Assembly (NCBI GenBank): GCA_020466095.1
Contig: CM035806.1
Span: 8,385,751 to 8,449,750 of the forward strand
Reading direction: 5' to 3'
Origin: Chlorops oryzae
Lineage: Eukaryota; Arthropoda; Insecta; Diptera; Chloropidae
DNA length: 64,000 nucleotides
The notes below the pieces were generated by a model. The model did not search any database and was not told the DNA's origin. It worked only from the letters and a program-made list of their open reading frames with translations. Positions 45,421 to 56,950 of this stretch are shown here, piece by piece (within the stretch, counting starts at the first letter, position 1; the number at the start of each line of letters is the position of its first letter). Made by a program: the position numbers and the translations under genes.

Positions 45421-46732
45421 AAGGGTCTGGCGGGTTAAGCAAAGGCATGCGGCATCATGAAAGGAATTTTTATATTTTGTTGTTTTTTCTATAGGTGCCA
45501 TCTAAAAATACTATGAAAACTCCTTTTTAGATTTTTATTTTGAGCAGTCCTTGAAATATCCTTGAAAATCCATTTTTAATAAGCCATTTTTCAATATTTT
45601 ATATCTCAAAAACTAATTAAGATAAGAAGATGAAACAAACGTTGGTTGATTGCTAATATAACAGGAAATCAAAAAAAATTTTCTTAAATTTTTTACACTG
45701 AAAAAAATTTTCCCACAAAACTAAAAAGACAATTTTAACAATTTTAATTGTGTTAATAACACAAGGAATATACAAGATTTATTTTTGAATTTTACACTGA
45801 GAAAAATTTTTGCACAAAAAAGAAAACAAAAATTTATCTATTGTTTTCAATGTATTCAGTTTTTTTTGTAATCCTTTTGAATGTTTAAAAAAAATATCTT
45901 GTTTTATTTGCAATAAGTCACCGTTTGTTTCATCATTTTATCTTGATTATTTCTGGAGATATTACATTTTTAAAAACATGCCGTATGAGCGTTGATGCCC
46001 GCGGAGCAAGCTTCGGAGCATTGAGAGCGAATGCTTGTGTACATACACAAAAGGCAACAAGCAAGCTGAGAAATCGAAACCTGTTCAGGCAGCGAACGAG
46101 CAAGACCTATGTCGGATGAAGCAAAAAGAGAGAACTGAAAAAGGCGAAAAACGTTCTTCAGTGCAATGCGCACATACACTATCGCAAGCTTTCAATGTAG
46201 TGGTGGGCATCCCTGCGTATGAGTAATATGTTTTGTATCATTTTCGCACATTTGTACTGGATATTAGTACTAGAGAATCTATGTGCACTTGAAATTTTAT
46301 GAATATCTCACTCTATCTCCATTTAATTTGAATGAAATTTGTTTTAAATGAAAGCAAATACTTAGAGATATCTTTTAAAAAAATTTGTAGAGTGGCGCAA
46401 AACTGGGACTACACTGAAAAAAATATTCAAAATTTTATTTTTAAGTTTGTGGAAAAATATTTCTCAGTGTAAAATTAAAAAAAAAAATTTTTTTGATTTC
46501 CTGTTATATTAGCAATTAACCAACGTTTGTTTCATCTTCTTATCTTTATTACTTTTTGAGATATAAAATTTTGAAAAAAGGCTTATTAAACAAGGACTTT
46601 CTAGGACATTTCAAGGACCGTTCATAATAAAAATCTAGAAAGTAGTCTCCACAGTGCTTTTAGATGGCACCTATCGAAAAAACAACAAAATTTAAAAATT
46701 CCTTTCATGATGCCGCAACCCGCCAGACCCTT
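45421..46732. mobile_element. Long foldback element, AAGGGTCTGGCGGGTT ends (copy i)
   Basis: AAGGGTCTGGCGGGTT and GGCATCATGAAAGGAATTTT at the left are mirrored at the right, and the inverted similarity runs for several hundred bases (ACACTGAAAAA against TTTTTCTCAGTGT, and TGCCATCTAAAA against its inverse). Other copies are at 31295, 49688 and 52116. A hAT MITE is inserted at the centre (45990-46215). No coding capacity. Confidence 0.8.
45982..46223. mobile_element. hAT-like MITE in the foldback centre, 8-bp duplication
   Basis: A 226-bp insertion (45990-46215) is flanked by CGTATGAG on both sides (45982-45989 and 46216-46223). Its ends are CGTTGATGCCC and GGGCATCCCTG, close to the hAT consensus CAGNGATGCCC. 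The copy at 52.7 kb has the uninterrupted target ('ACTCATACGGCATG' on the other orientation), giving a pre-insertion sequence. The base composition is clearly richer in GC than the host element. Confidence 0.82.
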
Positions 46733-49467
46733 TAAGCCTTAAAGTAGGCAATTTATTTTTGTGAAATGACTTTAAGTCCATTAAAAATGGTTCTTTGTGA
46801 TCTTTTAAGAAAGAATGCTCGAAGCTAATGATATTGATGGTCTCAGTTTTACCTAAAAAGCGGAACATGATAAATTTTTTTCTTTTTTTTTTTGTCAATT
46901 GAATCTGTTTTATTCTTCAGTTAGATAGTTTTTAAAAAGTTTTTTTCCAATGTCTAACACTCGTCCATAGTTAAAGGAATTGTATGAACAGTATTTCCTG
47001 GATAAAAGTATTAATAAAATTTCATCAGAAATGAGCTCTCTAATGGGGAATGTTTTGAATGGAACTGACTCCGATTAAAGCTTTGACGGTCCATTGACCA
47101 AACTTTCAACGAAGGAGGTATCATGTTTAATAGTTGATAATATTTAATTGTTTTGAGAAAAATTTTATTAAAATTTTTTTAGTTTGAACCTGAGGTACTG
47201 AATACTCAGGTGCCTGGTTATTGAGCGGACCAGAGGTGCATAACTAATTATGTTTATCCGAGTGATAGCGTGTGAATATTCGGCTCAAACGCCGCCATTT
47301 GTTCAATTTGTGATCATATTTTGGAATTACACAGAGCATAAGCAATTCAAGTTCCTTCAAGGACATTTTAAGTGAAAATGGTTATCGATCAATCACAGAA
47401 ATTTCGAGAGGACGAGGAGTCCTATTGAAATTCTTAACTCAATAGACGCTATCACTGCTGATTGGCAGCGTATTTAAGAGCCCTAACTGTTCCACGCTCG
47501 ATCTTGAATGAATTTCAATGAAATTTCAATAATTTTCCCTCGTCACAATTGTGCACTTAAGAAACTCTGTGAACCCCATTAAACCGTTATTCCATTTTCA
47601 CTAGCAGCGAAGACATTCCAGTGGACCTTAAATAATGCTTACGACATTGTACGAATAAAAACCATACGAAATTGTTACATTGTAAACCGAACAATAAAGC
47701 GTATTTGGTTGATGTTATCATTTGACAGCTCCACACAGCAGCAGCATCGATAAAAAAAAGTCATAAAGAAATTTGTTCCGCACGTAAAATTAAATTCTTT
47801 ATTCACTTCTGATGAGATTGCGCTATGAAGACAACGAAATCTTACACACATTCATTTGATTTTTATTAGCAAAATCATTAAAGAGAAGCGAACGAAAACA
47901 GGAAAAAAATAAAAAAAAGTAAAAATAATCAAATAAATCCTTTTTGTCTCGTTAAATGATTTCATATGTTCTCTCAAATGAAGTCTAACCAAAGTTAGAG
48001 CAGACAAGAAGCAACTCTAAGTCAAAAAAAAAAATATATATATAATCATAAATAAATAAATTATTAAAGAAAATTCAGGAAATTCCAAGGATCCCGCATT
48101 TGTTGCTCCACATAGTTCGGGATCAATAAATACCGCAAGATCTTGGTATTTCGAGATTCCGGCATACCGAGATTTGAAGCCCAACTATGGATGTAATCAA
48201 TGGCAGTGCCATACATCTAAGTGACGCCAAAAAAAAAAAATGTGACGGAGAGAAGTATCGCAAAATGGAGACCCTAGAGATTTTCAGGATATAGTCATTA
48301 GTAAGATGAACAGGCAAAAGAACATTTATCGCCCCTATGAAAGCACTAATGGGGTACTGTTTTCAAACATCCATATGGAATTTCTGCCCCTCGCAGTGCC
48401 GATCTGAACATTCTCCCATCTTGTTTCCCCTAATTCGGGGTCTAAAGTTGAAGGAGTATTACTCAGAGCCTCAAGAAAAAAAAAAAAAAATTTAAACAAC
48501 TGAACCTCAGCTGCGAGCGGCGGCGCCACTGAAAGGACAAATTTTCAAAGAATAATAAAGTCCTACATATCTATGCACCAACAGGAAAGTCTTCAACTTT
48601 AATGTGAAACAACAAAAAACCTGAAGATTTCCTCTCGATTCTTACTCCTTGCTAAATGGATGTCCTGAAGAATTTCACAATTTAAGACTTAAAGACATTT
48701 CTTTCCGCTTTCTTGCCTTTTTGCCTTACGAGAATGAAATTCCGACTCACATATTATGTAGGTAGGTACCTTTCTTTTGTTTTGCTTTTTCTTCTTTTTT
48801 TCTTTTGGTACCTTCGTATATCCGAATTTGTTATTTCGAAGGTAATTTTTATTTGTACATATGTATTCAGCGTCTTGGAAATAATCCCAAAAAATATTCG
48901 TGAACATACATGCATACATGACTTGCTCCCCAAGCAGCAAATGCTGTGACAAGTGACGTAACAAACATAAATCTCCAATGACTTTGAAGGCAACAACTTT
49001 TCCGTTGCCAGTCCTTTTATTTTTATATATATATATTTTTTTTGTTGTTTTTGTTTTGAATAAATAAGCCAATTTGCTGGCATTTAGAAATTTTCTGAAA
49101 CAAATTGTGCATAAAAGCGTGAGAATAAGTGATAAGGCTGCATCTAATAAGGCTAATAAGCTTAACAAATGTAGAACCCGAAATTTGTTCACCTCATTGA
49201 GTTACAGCTTCATACCCACCTAGTGTGTATTTTGTTTGATTGAATCGGCTCGGGAGCGTTTTCGTTTCGGGATTTGTTTTATTTCTTTCGCAATTATCTT
49301 GCCTAAACCAATTATACTATACTAATCACAATTCTTCAAGCAAGCCATCGAGAGGGGGGGTAAAGCCACCACCAAATATGTATTGTTCAAAGGAAATTTT
49401 TATTATATTTTTTATTATTTTCCTTTAGTGTAGTGTGACGTAACTGCGTAGTAAAGAACATTATTAA
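46733..49467. other. Stretch without a supported gene
   Basis: No gene recognised. The phrase 'ACTCAGGTGCCTGGTTATTGAGCGGAC' in part near 47200 may be a remote relative of the 179-bp repeat at 62 kb. The 167-codon minus-strand frame at 48689-49192 has a Leu-rich start but runs into Lys/Asn low complexity and has no recognisable family. Confidence 0.4.
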
Positions 49468-49687
49468 CAGGGCTCGGATTTTGTTGACTTTTATAAATTT
49501 TAAGCATACTTTATGGGGCAAAAAAAATTTCCTTACCAACATTTTGCGAACAAGTTTAAACTTCAAGCCGCTTTTTGAACTTCAAAAAAATTCATATTAA
49601 TTTTAAAATCAATTTGAATCCAAACTATATGTAAGCTGAATAAAAATTTTACTCCGTAAAGCATGCTTTAAATTTATGCTATTTATA
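49468..49687. mobile_element. hAT MITE (copy 3), right end lost
   Basis: CAGGGCTCGGATTTTGTTGA at 49468 matches copy 1. The family sequence continues to about 49680, where the foldback copy begins, so the terminal CCCTG is missing. Confidence 0.7.
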
Positions 49688-50178
49688 AAGGGTCTAGCGG
49701 GTTGCGGCATCATGAAAGGAATTTTTAAATTTTGTTGATTTTTCGATAGGTGCCATCTAAAAACACTGTGGATACTACTTTTTAGATTTTTTTTTTTGTT
49801 GAACGGTCCTTGAAATATCCCTGAAAATCCTTTTTTGTTAAGGCTTTTTTCAAATTTTATATCTCAACAACCAATTGAGATAGAGAGACGATCTAAGCAG
49901 ATTCTGTTAGATAATAAAACAAGGAAGCTAAAAAAAAATTTTTTTATTTTACACTGAGAAAATTTTTTTCACAAAACTAAAAAGAAAATTTTGAATATTT
50001 TTTTCAGTGTATACCCAGTTTCCCGCTACTCTATAAATTGCTTTCAGAAACACCCCTTAGTATTTACTTTCATTTAAAAGAAAAAACTATTTCAATCAGA
50101 TGGCGCAGCAGTGTGATATTCAAAAAATTGCAAGTGCACCTATATGCTCCCAGTACTAATATCCAGTAGAAATGTGCA
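49688..50178. mobile_element. Foldback family, left half (copy ii)
   Basis: It starts AAGGGTCTAGCGGGTTGCGG and proceeds through AGGTGCCATCTAAAA, TTACACTGAGAAAA and TCAGTGTATACCC to CCAGTAGAAATGTGC. It lacks the mirrored right half. Confidence 0.7.
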
Positions 50179-50180
50179 AT

Positions 50181-50345
50181 ATGGTAAAGCTCTGGGTCCA
50201 ATTCCCAGCTAAGCTCGTGTCGATATTTGTGTCGTTTTTTCTCTTTCTGTTTTTCTTTATTTTCCCATTATTCGTGATATCACAACGGGTCCATGTAAGG
50301 CCTAAGTGTGTCACCCTTGGCAGCCATACTTACCTAACCTAACCT
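50181..50345 (+). mobile_element. tRNA-derived SINE, type A, 5' truncated
   Basis: It starts within box B (CTGGGTCCAATTCCCAGCTAA), then has the tail with ATCACAACGGGTCCATGTAA, GGCCTAAGTGTGTCACCC and TTGGCAGCCATACTTACC, ending in CCTAACCTAACC. The missing box A indicates 5' truncation. Confidence 0.7.
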
Positions 50346-50603
50346 TTATTAAATCTAGGTTACTTAGTGATGTGATTGCGATTGATGCCTCAGTTAATCT
50401 TGACGAAAGTAAAACTTTAAATAAACAAATTTCAATCTTTTGGTATTACAATAGTTGCGCTTGGGTTTTGGCTGTATGGTCAGCGACCAAACCCTTAACG
50501 ACGAAGTAATCAAATTTGAAAGTTGGAAATTCTTATAAAATAATAAATTATAAAAAAAAAAAGTTCACAAAAATTGGGTATCAAACTACATTATATTTTT
50601 GTG

Positions 50604-50700
50604 ATCCGGATCGATTCAAAATTTCTTGGGTACAAGTTAATAAATTCTGCCTGCGAAACTGAGGAACTCAATAGCCGGGTACCTGGTCATTGATCTAATC
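50604..50700 (+). repeat. Diverged solitary relative of the 179-bp repeat
   Basis: GATCCGGATCGATTCAAAATTT, then TTAATAAATTCTGC, then GGGTACCTGGTCATTGA follow the order of the 179-bp unit at 61.8-63.3 kb (GATCCTGC..TTCAAATTT, AATAAATTCTGC, GGGTACCTGGTCACTGA). Confidence 0.6.
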
Positions 50701-51020
50701 ACATAAAGCACGCATAGTCCTAATAGTAAAAACGTCGACCGTTCAGTCCTCATCCGTTGCTTTGACTCTCCTAAATGTTAGAGTGACTGCAACATAATAA
50801 CGTTACGTTACGTTCCGTTACGTCATGTGCCTCGACCGTTAAGAAAAACAACAAATAAAATGAAAATAAATATAGACAGCACAGAAATTGCCTTCAAAAT
50901 TTATATTGAAATAAACTTTTTAAAACATAGTTTTGCTTAAAAAAATTCCTTTTGCTTTGCCAATACACACTGCGTTAGCGCATAAAATTTTAAATATATA
51001 TTTCAAAATTTTTGCGAACC
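50701..51020. other. Upstream region of the CFAP107-like gene
   Basis: It contains a short CGTTA array (ACGTTACGTTACGTTCCGTTA near 50800) and AT-rich sequence. No TATA box at a convincing distance. Confidence 0.35.
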
Positions 51021-51569
51021 ATGAAATATTATTGGGAAGAATCGAAGCCCAGACAGGCTCCGAATTTATATAGTCCTGATGTTTTGACTGGAAATTGGCT
51101 CGAACGTCGTTTGGATGCGAAAATTGATAAGAAAGCGATTGTACCCTCGATAACTGGTAGCAGCGATTGTGTTGCTCACAAATCCACCTATAAATCGGAT
51201 TACCCACAAAAGGCCCCCGTCGATTCGGCCGATCAACTTCGCTTTGAAGCGTTCCGCTTAGCGGCGAAGGGAAAGTCCGGCAGCGTCGTTCTAAACGACG
51301 GCGATATGTTCATGAATAATTATGCCACCATAACCGATATCTCATATCGAATTATACCGAAATTAGTAAAAGCCCACAAGACAAAATTGACCGAGCCCGA
51401 AGAACGAATCGATTTGTATGGACATTATGGGAACGTAACAAAGACGGGTCTATTAGCCTGGATGAGATGTGAAAAGAAGAAATTACCACGTGTCGATATG
51501 ACAGTTATGAAAACTGATTATGTTCCATTGCCGATAAAACCGATTGTCATTGTTAAGGGGAAAAAGTAA
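51021..51569 (+). CDS. CFAP107-like ciliary microtubule inner protein
   Basis: A single-exon frame of 182 residues. I start it at ATG 51021, preceded by GAACC; three in-frame codons upstream begin with TTG and are unlikely to be used. Residues 17-30 read YSPDVLTGNWLERR, which closely matches the 'YS-x-x-VLTGNW-x-E-x-R' segment near the start of vertebrate CFAP107 (C1orf158), a microtubule inner protein of ciliary doublets. Residues 55-62 (STYKSDYP) and a second tyrosine/proline motif near residue 170 (KTDYVPLP) resemble the short tubulin-wall-binding repeats common in such proteins. There is no signal peptide or membrane segment. Codon use is less AT-biased than the surroundings, supporting a real gene. 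An intronless gene isolated among repeats fits a testis-expressed axonemal gene, perhaps nested in a larger intron (inference). The ortholog call rests on one strong motif remembered from the family. Confidence 0.62.
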   Translation: MKYYWEESKPRQAPNLYSPDVLTGNWLERRLDAKIDKKAIVPSITGSSDCVAHKSTYKSDYPQKAPVDSADQLRFEAFRLAAKGKSGSVVLNDGDMFMNNYATITDISYRIIPKLVKAHKTKLTEPEERIDLYGHYGNVTKTGLLAWMRCEKKKLPRVDMTVMKTDYVPLPIKPIVIVKGKK

Positions 51570-51619
51570 TTAATTTTGTAAATTATAAAATCATACTGCA
51601 TAAAATCAATTTAAAAAAT

Positions 51620-51625
51620 AATAAA
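51620..51625 (+). terminator. Polyadenylation signal AATAAA
   Basis: AATAAA lies 50 bases after the stop codon of the CFAP107-like gene, a usual distance for a short fly 3' UTR. Confidence 0.55.
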
Positions 51626-52115
51626 TCATACGCGAATCATCGACATCGATATACCTATACAGAATATGAGGATTTCCCTTCGATCCTCTGGAGTCCTTCG
51701 ATGATGGCCTCTGGAACTTTCCGAAGGAGACCTGAATTAATTTTCTCCGGAGTTGTTGTAGGATCTTTTTCTTTTGTTCGTACTTTTTAGAACTGGCTAA
51801 AGTTCCCCTGAGTCCGCACATTCTCAGGCCCCTATCTTGCTGATAGCTTTTCTCATATGGAAATATTCATATATATACCTATTGAGTTACGCGTTCTAAT
51901 GGCCGATATTTTTACAATATCGATAGCACAGACCCAACAAACAAGTCTCAGATCCAGGGGTCTCACTACACTTACTTATCCAAATCTGAGATCTATACCG
52001 CTCCATCAGGTCTAGGCTTAAATTTAGCCTAAATAGGAGCCCAAAAACTGCCCTCGAAGATGCTTTTTTGAGGTGTTCCGACATGTGACAGAAATCGATA
52101 TCGTCAAAAATTTTA
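51626..52115. other. Stretch without a supported gene
   Basis: Base composition is more balanced than the neighbours, and two minus-strand frames of 71 and about 70 codons occur (51606-51821 and 51896-52141). They have no recognisable domain, and one starts inside the foldback end. They could be remains of an old coding or retroelement sequence. Confidence 0.3.
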
Positions 52116-52925
52116 AAGGGTCTGGCGGGTTGCGGCATCATGAAAGGAATTTTTAAATTTTATTGATTTTTCGATAGTTGCCATCTAAAAGCACTGTGGA
52201 GACTACTTTTTAGATTTTTATTTTGAACGGTCCTTGAAATGTCCTAGAAAATCCTTTTTTAATAAGCCTTTTTCCAAATTTTATATCTCAAAAACTAATT
52301 AATATAAGAAGATGAAACAAACGTTGGTTGATTGCTAATATAACAGAAAATCAAAAAAAATTTTTTTTAGTTTTACACTGAGAAAAATTTTGTCCACAAA
52401 ACTAAAAAGACAATTTTAACAATTTTTTTCAGTGTATTCTCAGTTTGACGCCACTTTACAAATTAAAAAAATTTTTTTTTAATTTTTACACTGAGAAAAA
52501 TTTTGTCCACAAAACTAAAAAGACAATTTTAACAATTTTTTTCAGTGTATTCCCAGTTTGACGCCACTTTACAAATTTAAAAAAAAATACCTTTAAGTAT
52601 TTGCTTTCATTAAAAAAAAGTTTCATTCAAATTAAATGGCGCAACAGTGAGATACTCTTAAAATTATAAGTCCACATAGATGCTCTAGTACTAATATCCA
52701 GTACAAATGTGCGAAAATGATACAAAACACATTACTCATACGGCATGTTTTTAAAAATTTAATATCTCCAGAAATAATTAAGATAAAAAGATGACTTATT
52801 GTTAATAAAACAAGGTATTCTTGTAAAACATTCAAAAACTGAAATACACTGAAAAAAATAGTTAAATTTTTGTTTTATTTTTTGTACAAAAATTTTTCTC
52901 AGTGTAAAATTTAAAAATAAATTTT
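52116..52925. mobile_element. Foldback family (copy iii), with internal 113-bp tandem duplication
   Basis: It begins AAGGGTCTGGCGGGTTGCGG and follows copy i. TACACTGAGAAAAATTTTGT recurs at 52374 and 52487, a local duplication. At about 52740 it reads through the sequence that is interrupted by the hAT MITE in copy i. The right end is missing. Confidence 0.75.
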
Positions 52926-52930
52926 CTATA

Positions 52931-53077
52931 TTCTGAAAAATATGATCACTTAATAGAGGTGTCCGCTTAAGCAGAAACTATTCGATATTGAAGAACAACT
53001 AGAGCATTTCAAAAGAGTGTCCGCTTAAGAGTGGTGTGCGCTTAAGAGGAGTGACCGCAAGGCGAGATTACACTGTA
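52931..53077. mobile_element. pogo-like element remnant
   Basis: The right end CGCAAGGCGAGATTACACTG is followed by TA, and GTCCGCTTAAG motifs are repeated three times inside. The left end is missing, cut at the foldback junction. Confidence 0.55.
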
Positions 53078-54089
53078 TTCTTAACCTGAAGTGATAAAGA
53101 GAAAACGGGATCAAAACTAGATCGTCATGGTCTTTGGACCAATTTAAATTTTTGACGATTTATTAGTTGATTTCTAGAACATCGCCGTATGGCTAAATGT
53201 GGAGCAGATGGAGCTATAAGGACCTTAAAGGATTATAAGATTCTATGTTTATTATACTTATGTCTTGGACAGAGTAAACGAGCAAAGAAATTCCCATTCG
53301 ATACCCAGTGGTGCCACCGGATTGCCATAGTTTTTCCGTCGTAAACTAAGGACTTTCCATTATGCTAGGAAAATTAAAAGACGGAGCGTGCCACATGCAG
53401 GAAATATGCATTAACAAGAAAAATATGTATATATTTTAAAGCAATGTACGTGTGTATGAATAAAAGACTTTTTCATTTCTTGTGTAGGAAATCGAAAGTG
53501 CATTCGGTTTTACTGCTTGCAATAAAATTTTAACAAGAAAACAAACAAATAAGCAGCAAAATTGCTTATCTCTATTCACTTTAAAAGAGAAACTTTCAAC
53601 ATTACGAAAACAATAGCAGCAATGGCCGTAACAATAGCAACAGCAACAGCAACAGTATTAGTTGCAGCACAAAAAAAAAAAAAAAGATTTCGTCCATTAA
53701 AAGTTTATCCGTTATGGAAAAGAAGCTTAAAGCTAAAAGCAAAGTTTGTTTTTCCGAATTGCAAATTCACCGTGAGCAATTCGGAGCATGGAGCACAGTG
53801 TAACGCCGCCAAATATTCGATGGAACAGGGTATCTCTTAACCCTGCTGTTACCTTAAGAAAGCTGCACCAAATTCTTTAGGAAATTTGATCCACGGTGTA
53901 TTTTTCATACAAAATATCTAGTCAAAATAAGAATTTGAGCTGATTACAAGAAAATTGTTATGACTGAAAGTAAATAGATTTCATCAATCTCCAGATATTG
54001 GCCTCAAAAAAGTTGAATTTTGGACCAAATGGTCCTAAGGCACCAGCAGGGTTAATATAAATCGATCAAAACTATTTAAGACCTTATTC
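53078..54089. other. Stretch without a supported gene
   Basis: It includes a short CAACAGCAACAG run near 53635 and an A-rich tract. The frame of 92 codons at 53562 is low complexity at its start and has no recognisable family. Confidence 0.4.
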
Positions 54090-54215
54090 TTCGCAGCTAT
54101 GTTCCAGATATCTCAACTCCTTCGATAAGAAAACTGCTCCCGACAGACAGACGAACGTGGCTGAGTCGAATGTCCTGACGACGCTGATGATCATTCCTAT
54201 ACAAATTTTGGCATT
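54090..54215 (+). mobile_element. mini-me/DINE-1-type repeat, fragment
   Basis: ATATCTCAACTCCTTCGATA, GACAGACAGACGAACGTGG and CTGACGACGCTGATGATCAT follow the family order. Confidence 0.6.
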
Positions 54216-54302
54216 AAATCATTGTATTTTATATTTTTATCCGAATTTCGGTAAGAAATAATCAGTTTTTTTTTTTTTTTTACTTTTACAAAATAAGTAT
54301 TG

Positions 54303-54498
54303 CCTTGGACTTAGTTGATTGGTTAGTGTGACTGCCACCAAGAGTAACACACTTAGGTCTCACATGAGCCCGTTGTGATAACTCGAAAAATGGGAATCAA
54401 TCGACTCAACTAACATTCACCACCCAAGCTGGGAGTTGAACTCAGAGCCTCTCGTATCGTAACCAACTTTTCCACGGCGGCCGACTACCTTGAACTTA
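54303..54498 (-). mobile_element. tRNA-derived SINE, type A, with 11-bp target duplication
   Basis: The body is 54314-54487 on the minus strand. The flanks CCTTGGACTTA (54303-54313) and CCTTGAACTTA (54488-54498) match at 10 of 11 bases. Box B GAGTTCAACTCCCAG and the head TAGTCGGCCGCCGTGG match the SINE near 1.1 kb. The tail has ATCACAACGGGCTCATGTG and CCTAAGTGTGTTACTC. Confidence 0.8.
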
Positions 54499-55647
54499 CA
54501 ACTACAAAAAGTTCATCGAAATCGAATGAAGAATTCAAAAAGTTTTCGAATATTGAATTTCGTAGAAATATACAGCCTCCTTCATATACAAAAAAAAAAT
54601 ACTTTTGTTTCGAAGCACATCCTTAGGAGTCCACGTAACTTTAAAAGCTTTACTCATTTGGGAGTATATTGACTTTTGAATGGCATGAATGAATTTTTAC
54701 TCATTTCGACATTTGAATTTTTTGATTCTGTTCCCTCCTGCTCGTTACACTGTACAGAGCAAGGAATACATGTTGCATTGAATGCATTCTTGAAACCGTA
54801 AAATTTAATTAAGACCATCATTAAGACCATTGAACAGATTGGAAAGTTGCCCAAGACGAGAAATTCTGTATTAAATAAAAAAAAAAAAAAAAAATTGCTC
54901 CATATCGATTAGGAGAGAGAGAGAGAGAGAGTTTCGTGCAAATTCAAAATTTTCCTCTAATTTGATCTGAAGTATTTCAACAAATATTTGAAGAAATTAT
55001 TTTATCATCCTTGTTCGTGTGGCAGTTTTATTTCCAAAGAGTTTTCACAATACTCCACAGCAGGATTTCAAATGGATTCGGATTTCAGAATTCATTTTAA
55101 ATGTGAAAAAAAAAAAAAAAACACAAAAATTTACAAACTTTGTAGGAACAAATTGAAAACATTTTTGTGCACATTTATCCGAACACAATTAATTGGATAG
55201 ATGATATCGGAAAGTAAGTAGATACATAAGTATTTTTTAAGCTGCAACAAATCTATATATAATAAAAATTAAAATTAAATAAAAATTAAATGAAATTTAA
55301 TTGGAATTTCATGATAGCACTTATTATTAAGGGCAAGCAGTTGGAAAAAGGCTCAGAGGAAACCGCAATCGAGGCCACACTATTGAATAAACGCCCGCGA
55401 AGCTCACTTAATGTACTGGCCTTCGCGTCGAGGTTAATTAAAATTTTTTTGAAATGGATTAATGCTATTCGGTAATGCATATTGAAGTTGCAGCTCATTG
55501 AAATCGAAAATGGCGTCGAACAGCAGGCAAACTTACAGACATTTACTATTTAAAAATTCATTGAAAATCAGAAACCGGAACTGTTATTATCATATGTGGA
55601 AAATTAATAAACTAAAACTACAAAACATAAAACATTAAATGTTAGTA
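54499..55647. other. Stretch without a supported gene
   Basis: It holds (GA)10 at 54913-54932. Around 55320-55440 the sequence is less AT-rich (CGCCCGCGAAGCTCAC), with a 61-codon open frame of no known family. Confidence 0.35.
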
Positions 55648-56472
55648 CACCGAGAGAAAAAGGTAGTTATATTAATTGAAAAAACAGGTTAAAATAACCG
55701 AGTTCACCGTTAATTGCTAACTTATGTACAGTAGCGGTCAAATCAACAGTACAAACACAGTCAATAAGGATATAACTACCTGATGTTTTATATAACTGTC
55801 TCGCGGTTAAATCAAATGTCACCAGCGACTGGGAAAAAATAATTTATTTTTTGCGTTGACTTATTTTTTTTTTTCTTTATTTATTTGTTTCTATTTAAAT
55901 CTTTTTCTCTTTCATCTCTTTAAATTTTCTCGCCTCGGCCGAGCCGCCTTGAACCGCTGACCTCCACTTCGCTGGGCGAACGTCTTAACCCATTACGCTA
56001 AACGAACGAATTCAATTTGTTGGTCAAAATGCTCAGTTGAGTTTATGGTTGCTCAAGTTTTGGGGAACATGCTTAAGGAATTGTTTCACTCCCAAAATTT
56101 GTTGCTTGAAAATGAACCATTGAAAAAAAAATTAAATAAATTAAAACCTTAAAAATTTAGGAGAAAATTTTTGTCTTCCAAAACAACTACCATCTGAACA
56201 AAAAAAAAAAACTGTAATTAAAAAAAAAAAATTCAGAAAAATTCCCGCCGCCAGCAAGAATAGAACCCCGAAGCTCACGACTGTCGAGTCACAGTTTAAA
56301 GCACTGAGCTATCGAAACCTCCGGCGACGGTTGATCATAATGCGAACTTATACGTCTAAGTGAACGAAAGCGAATTTGAACATGAAAAGTAACTGTTTTT
56401 CATCTGTTCATTTGACTGCCTTACTTTAACTGTTCTAAGTAGTTGATTTAACTGTTGTTATTTCTCTCGGTG
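55648..56472. mobile_element. TIR element carrying two tRNA-like domains (copy 2, inverted)
   Basis: CACCGAGAGAAA at 55648 and TTTCTCTCGGTG ending at 56472, with TA on both sides. It has the same content as 34975-36097 in the opposite orientation: tRNA-like domain 2 at about 55930-56008 and domain 1 at about 56245-56330, both on the minus strand, and without the inserted SINE. Domain 1 keeps box A (TAGCTCAGTGC) and has box B GGTTCTATTCTTG, which is slightly decayed. Confidence 0.8.
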
Positions 56473-56502
56473 TATATACAATACAACATCCAAAATCAAA
56501 AT

Positions 56503-56625
56503 ACAGTCGACTCACTCTCGTTAATTCAAACCTGACATAATTCGAAATTCTCTATAATTCAAAGTGATCACGAATTCCCTACGAAATCCCTTTATACAGT
56601 CGACTCTCGCTTGAAATTTTAGGCT
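56503..56625. mobile_element. pogo-like end fragments, CAGTCGACTC
   Basis: TACAGTCGACTC occurs at 56501 and 56595 in the same orientation, each followed by CTCGTTAATTC- or CTCGCTTGAA-like sequence typical of pogo-type ends. No opposite end was found. Confidence 0.45.
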
Positions 56626-56734
56626 TTTTCCAAAAAAACAGACTTTTATTAAACAAATCCCAGTGCTGGGGAGATGACTTCGTTAATTCCACTGTGGAAC
56701 TCGATTTTATTAATGTCTCTCCCAATCTATATAG

Positions 56735-56950
56735 GTAGGTACGCACTCAACTTCGGATAGAAACCTCAATTCCTTTTGATAAAAAATCTATATTCATACT
56801 GACGGACAGAGAAACAGACATGGCTATATTGAATCTCCTAGTGACTCTGATCATTTCTCTACGTATTCTGTGTGGTGCAATTCGAATGACTCTTGAAATT
56901 ACACATAAGCACACAAGTGCCATATACCCGACTTAACGCAAATAAGTAAT
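56735..56950 (+). mobile_element. mini-me/DINE-1-type repeat, fragment
   Basis: AAACCTCAATTCCTTTTGATA, GACGGACAGAGAAACAGACATGG and TGAATCTCCTAGTGACTCTG keep the family order. The terminal hairpin has decayed (CCGACTTAACG). Confidence 0.6.

Noticed and set aside
48689..49192. 167-codon minus-strand frame
   Set aside because: Hydrophobic start but then Lys/Asn/Thr low complexity through A-rich sequence, and no family resemblance.
50325..50345. Telomere-like CCTAACCTAACC
   Set aside because: Only two to three units at the 3' end of a SINE, and the same tail occurs in other SINE copies.
51606..52141. Two minus-strand frames next to the CFAP107-like gene, possible antisense gene
   Set aside because: No recognisable domain, and one begins inside the foldback terminal repeat. 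It may be an old coding remnant but cannot be supported.
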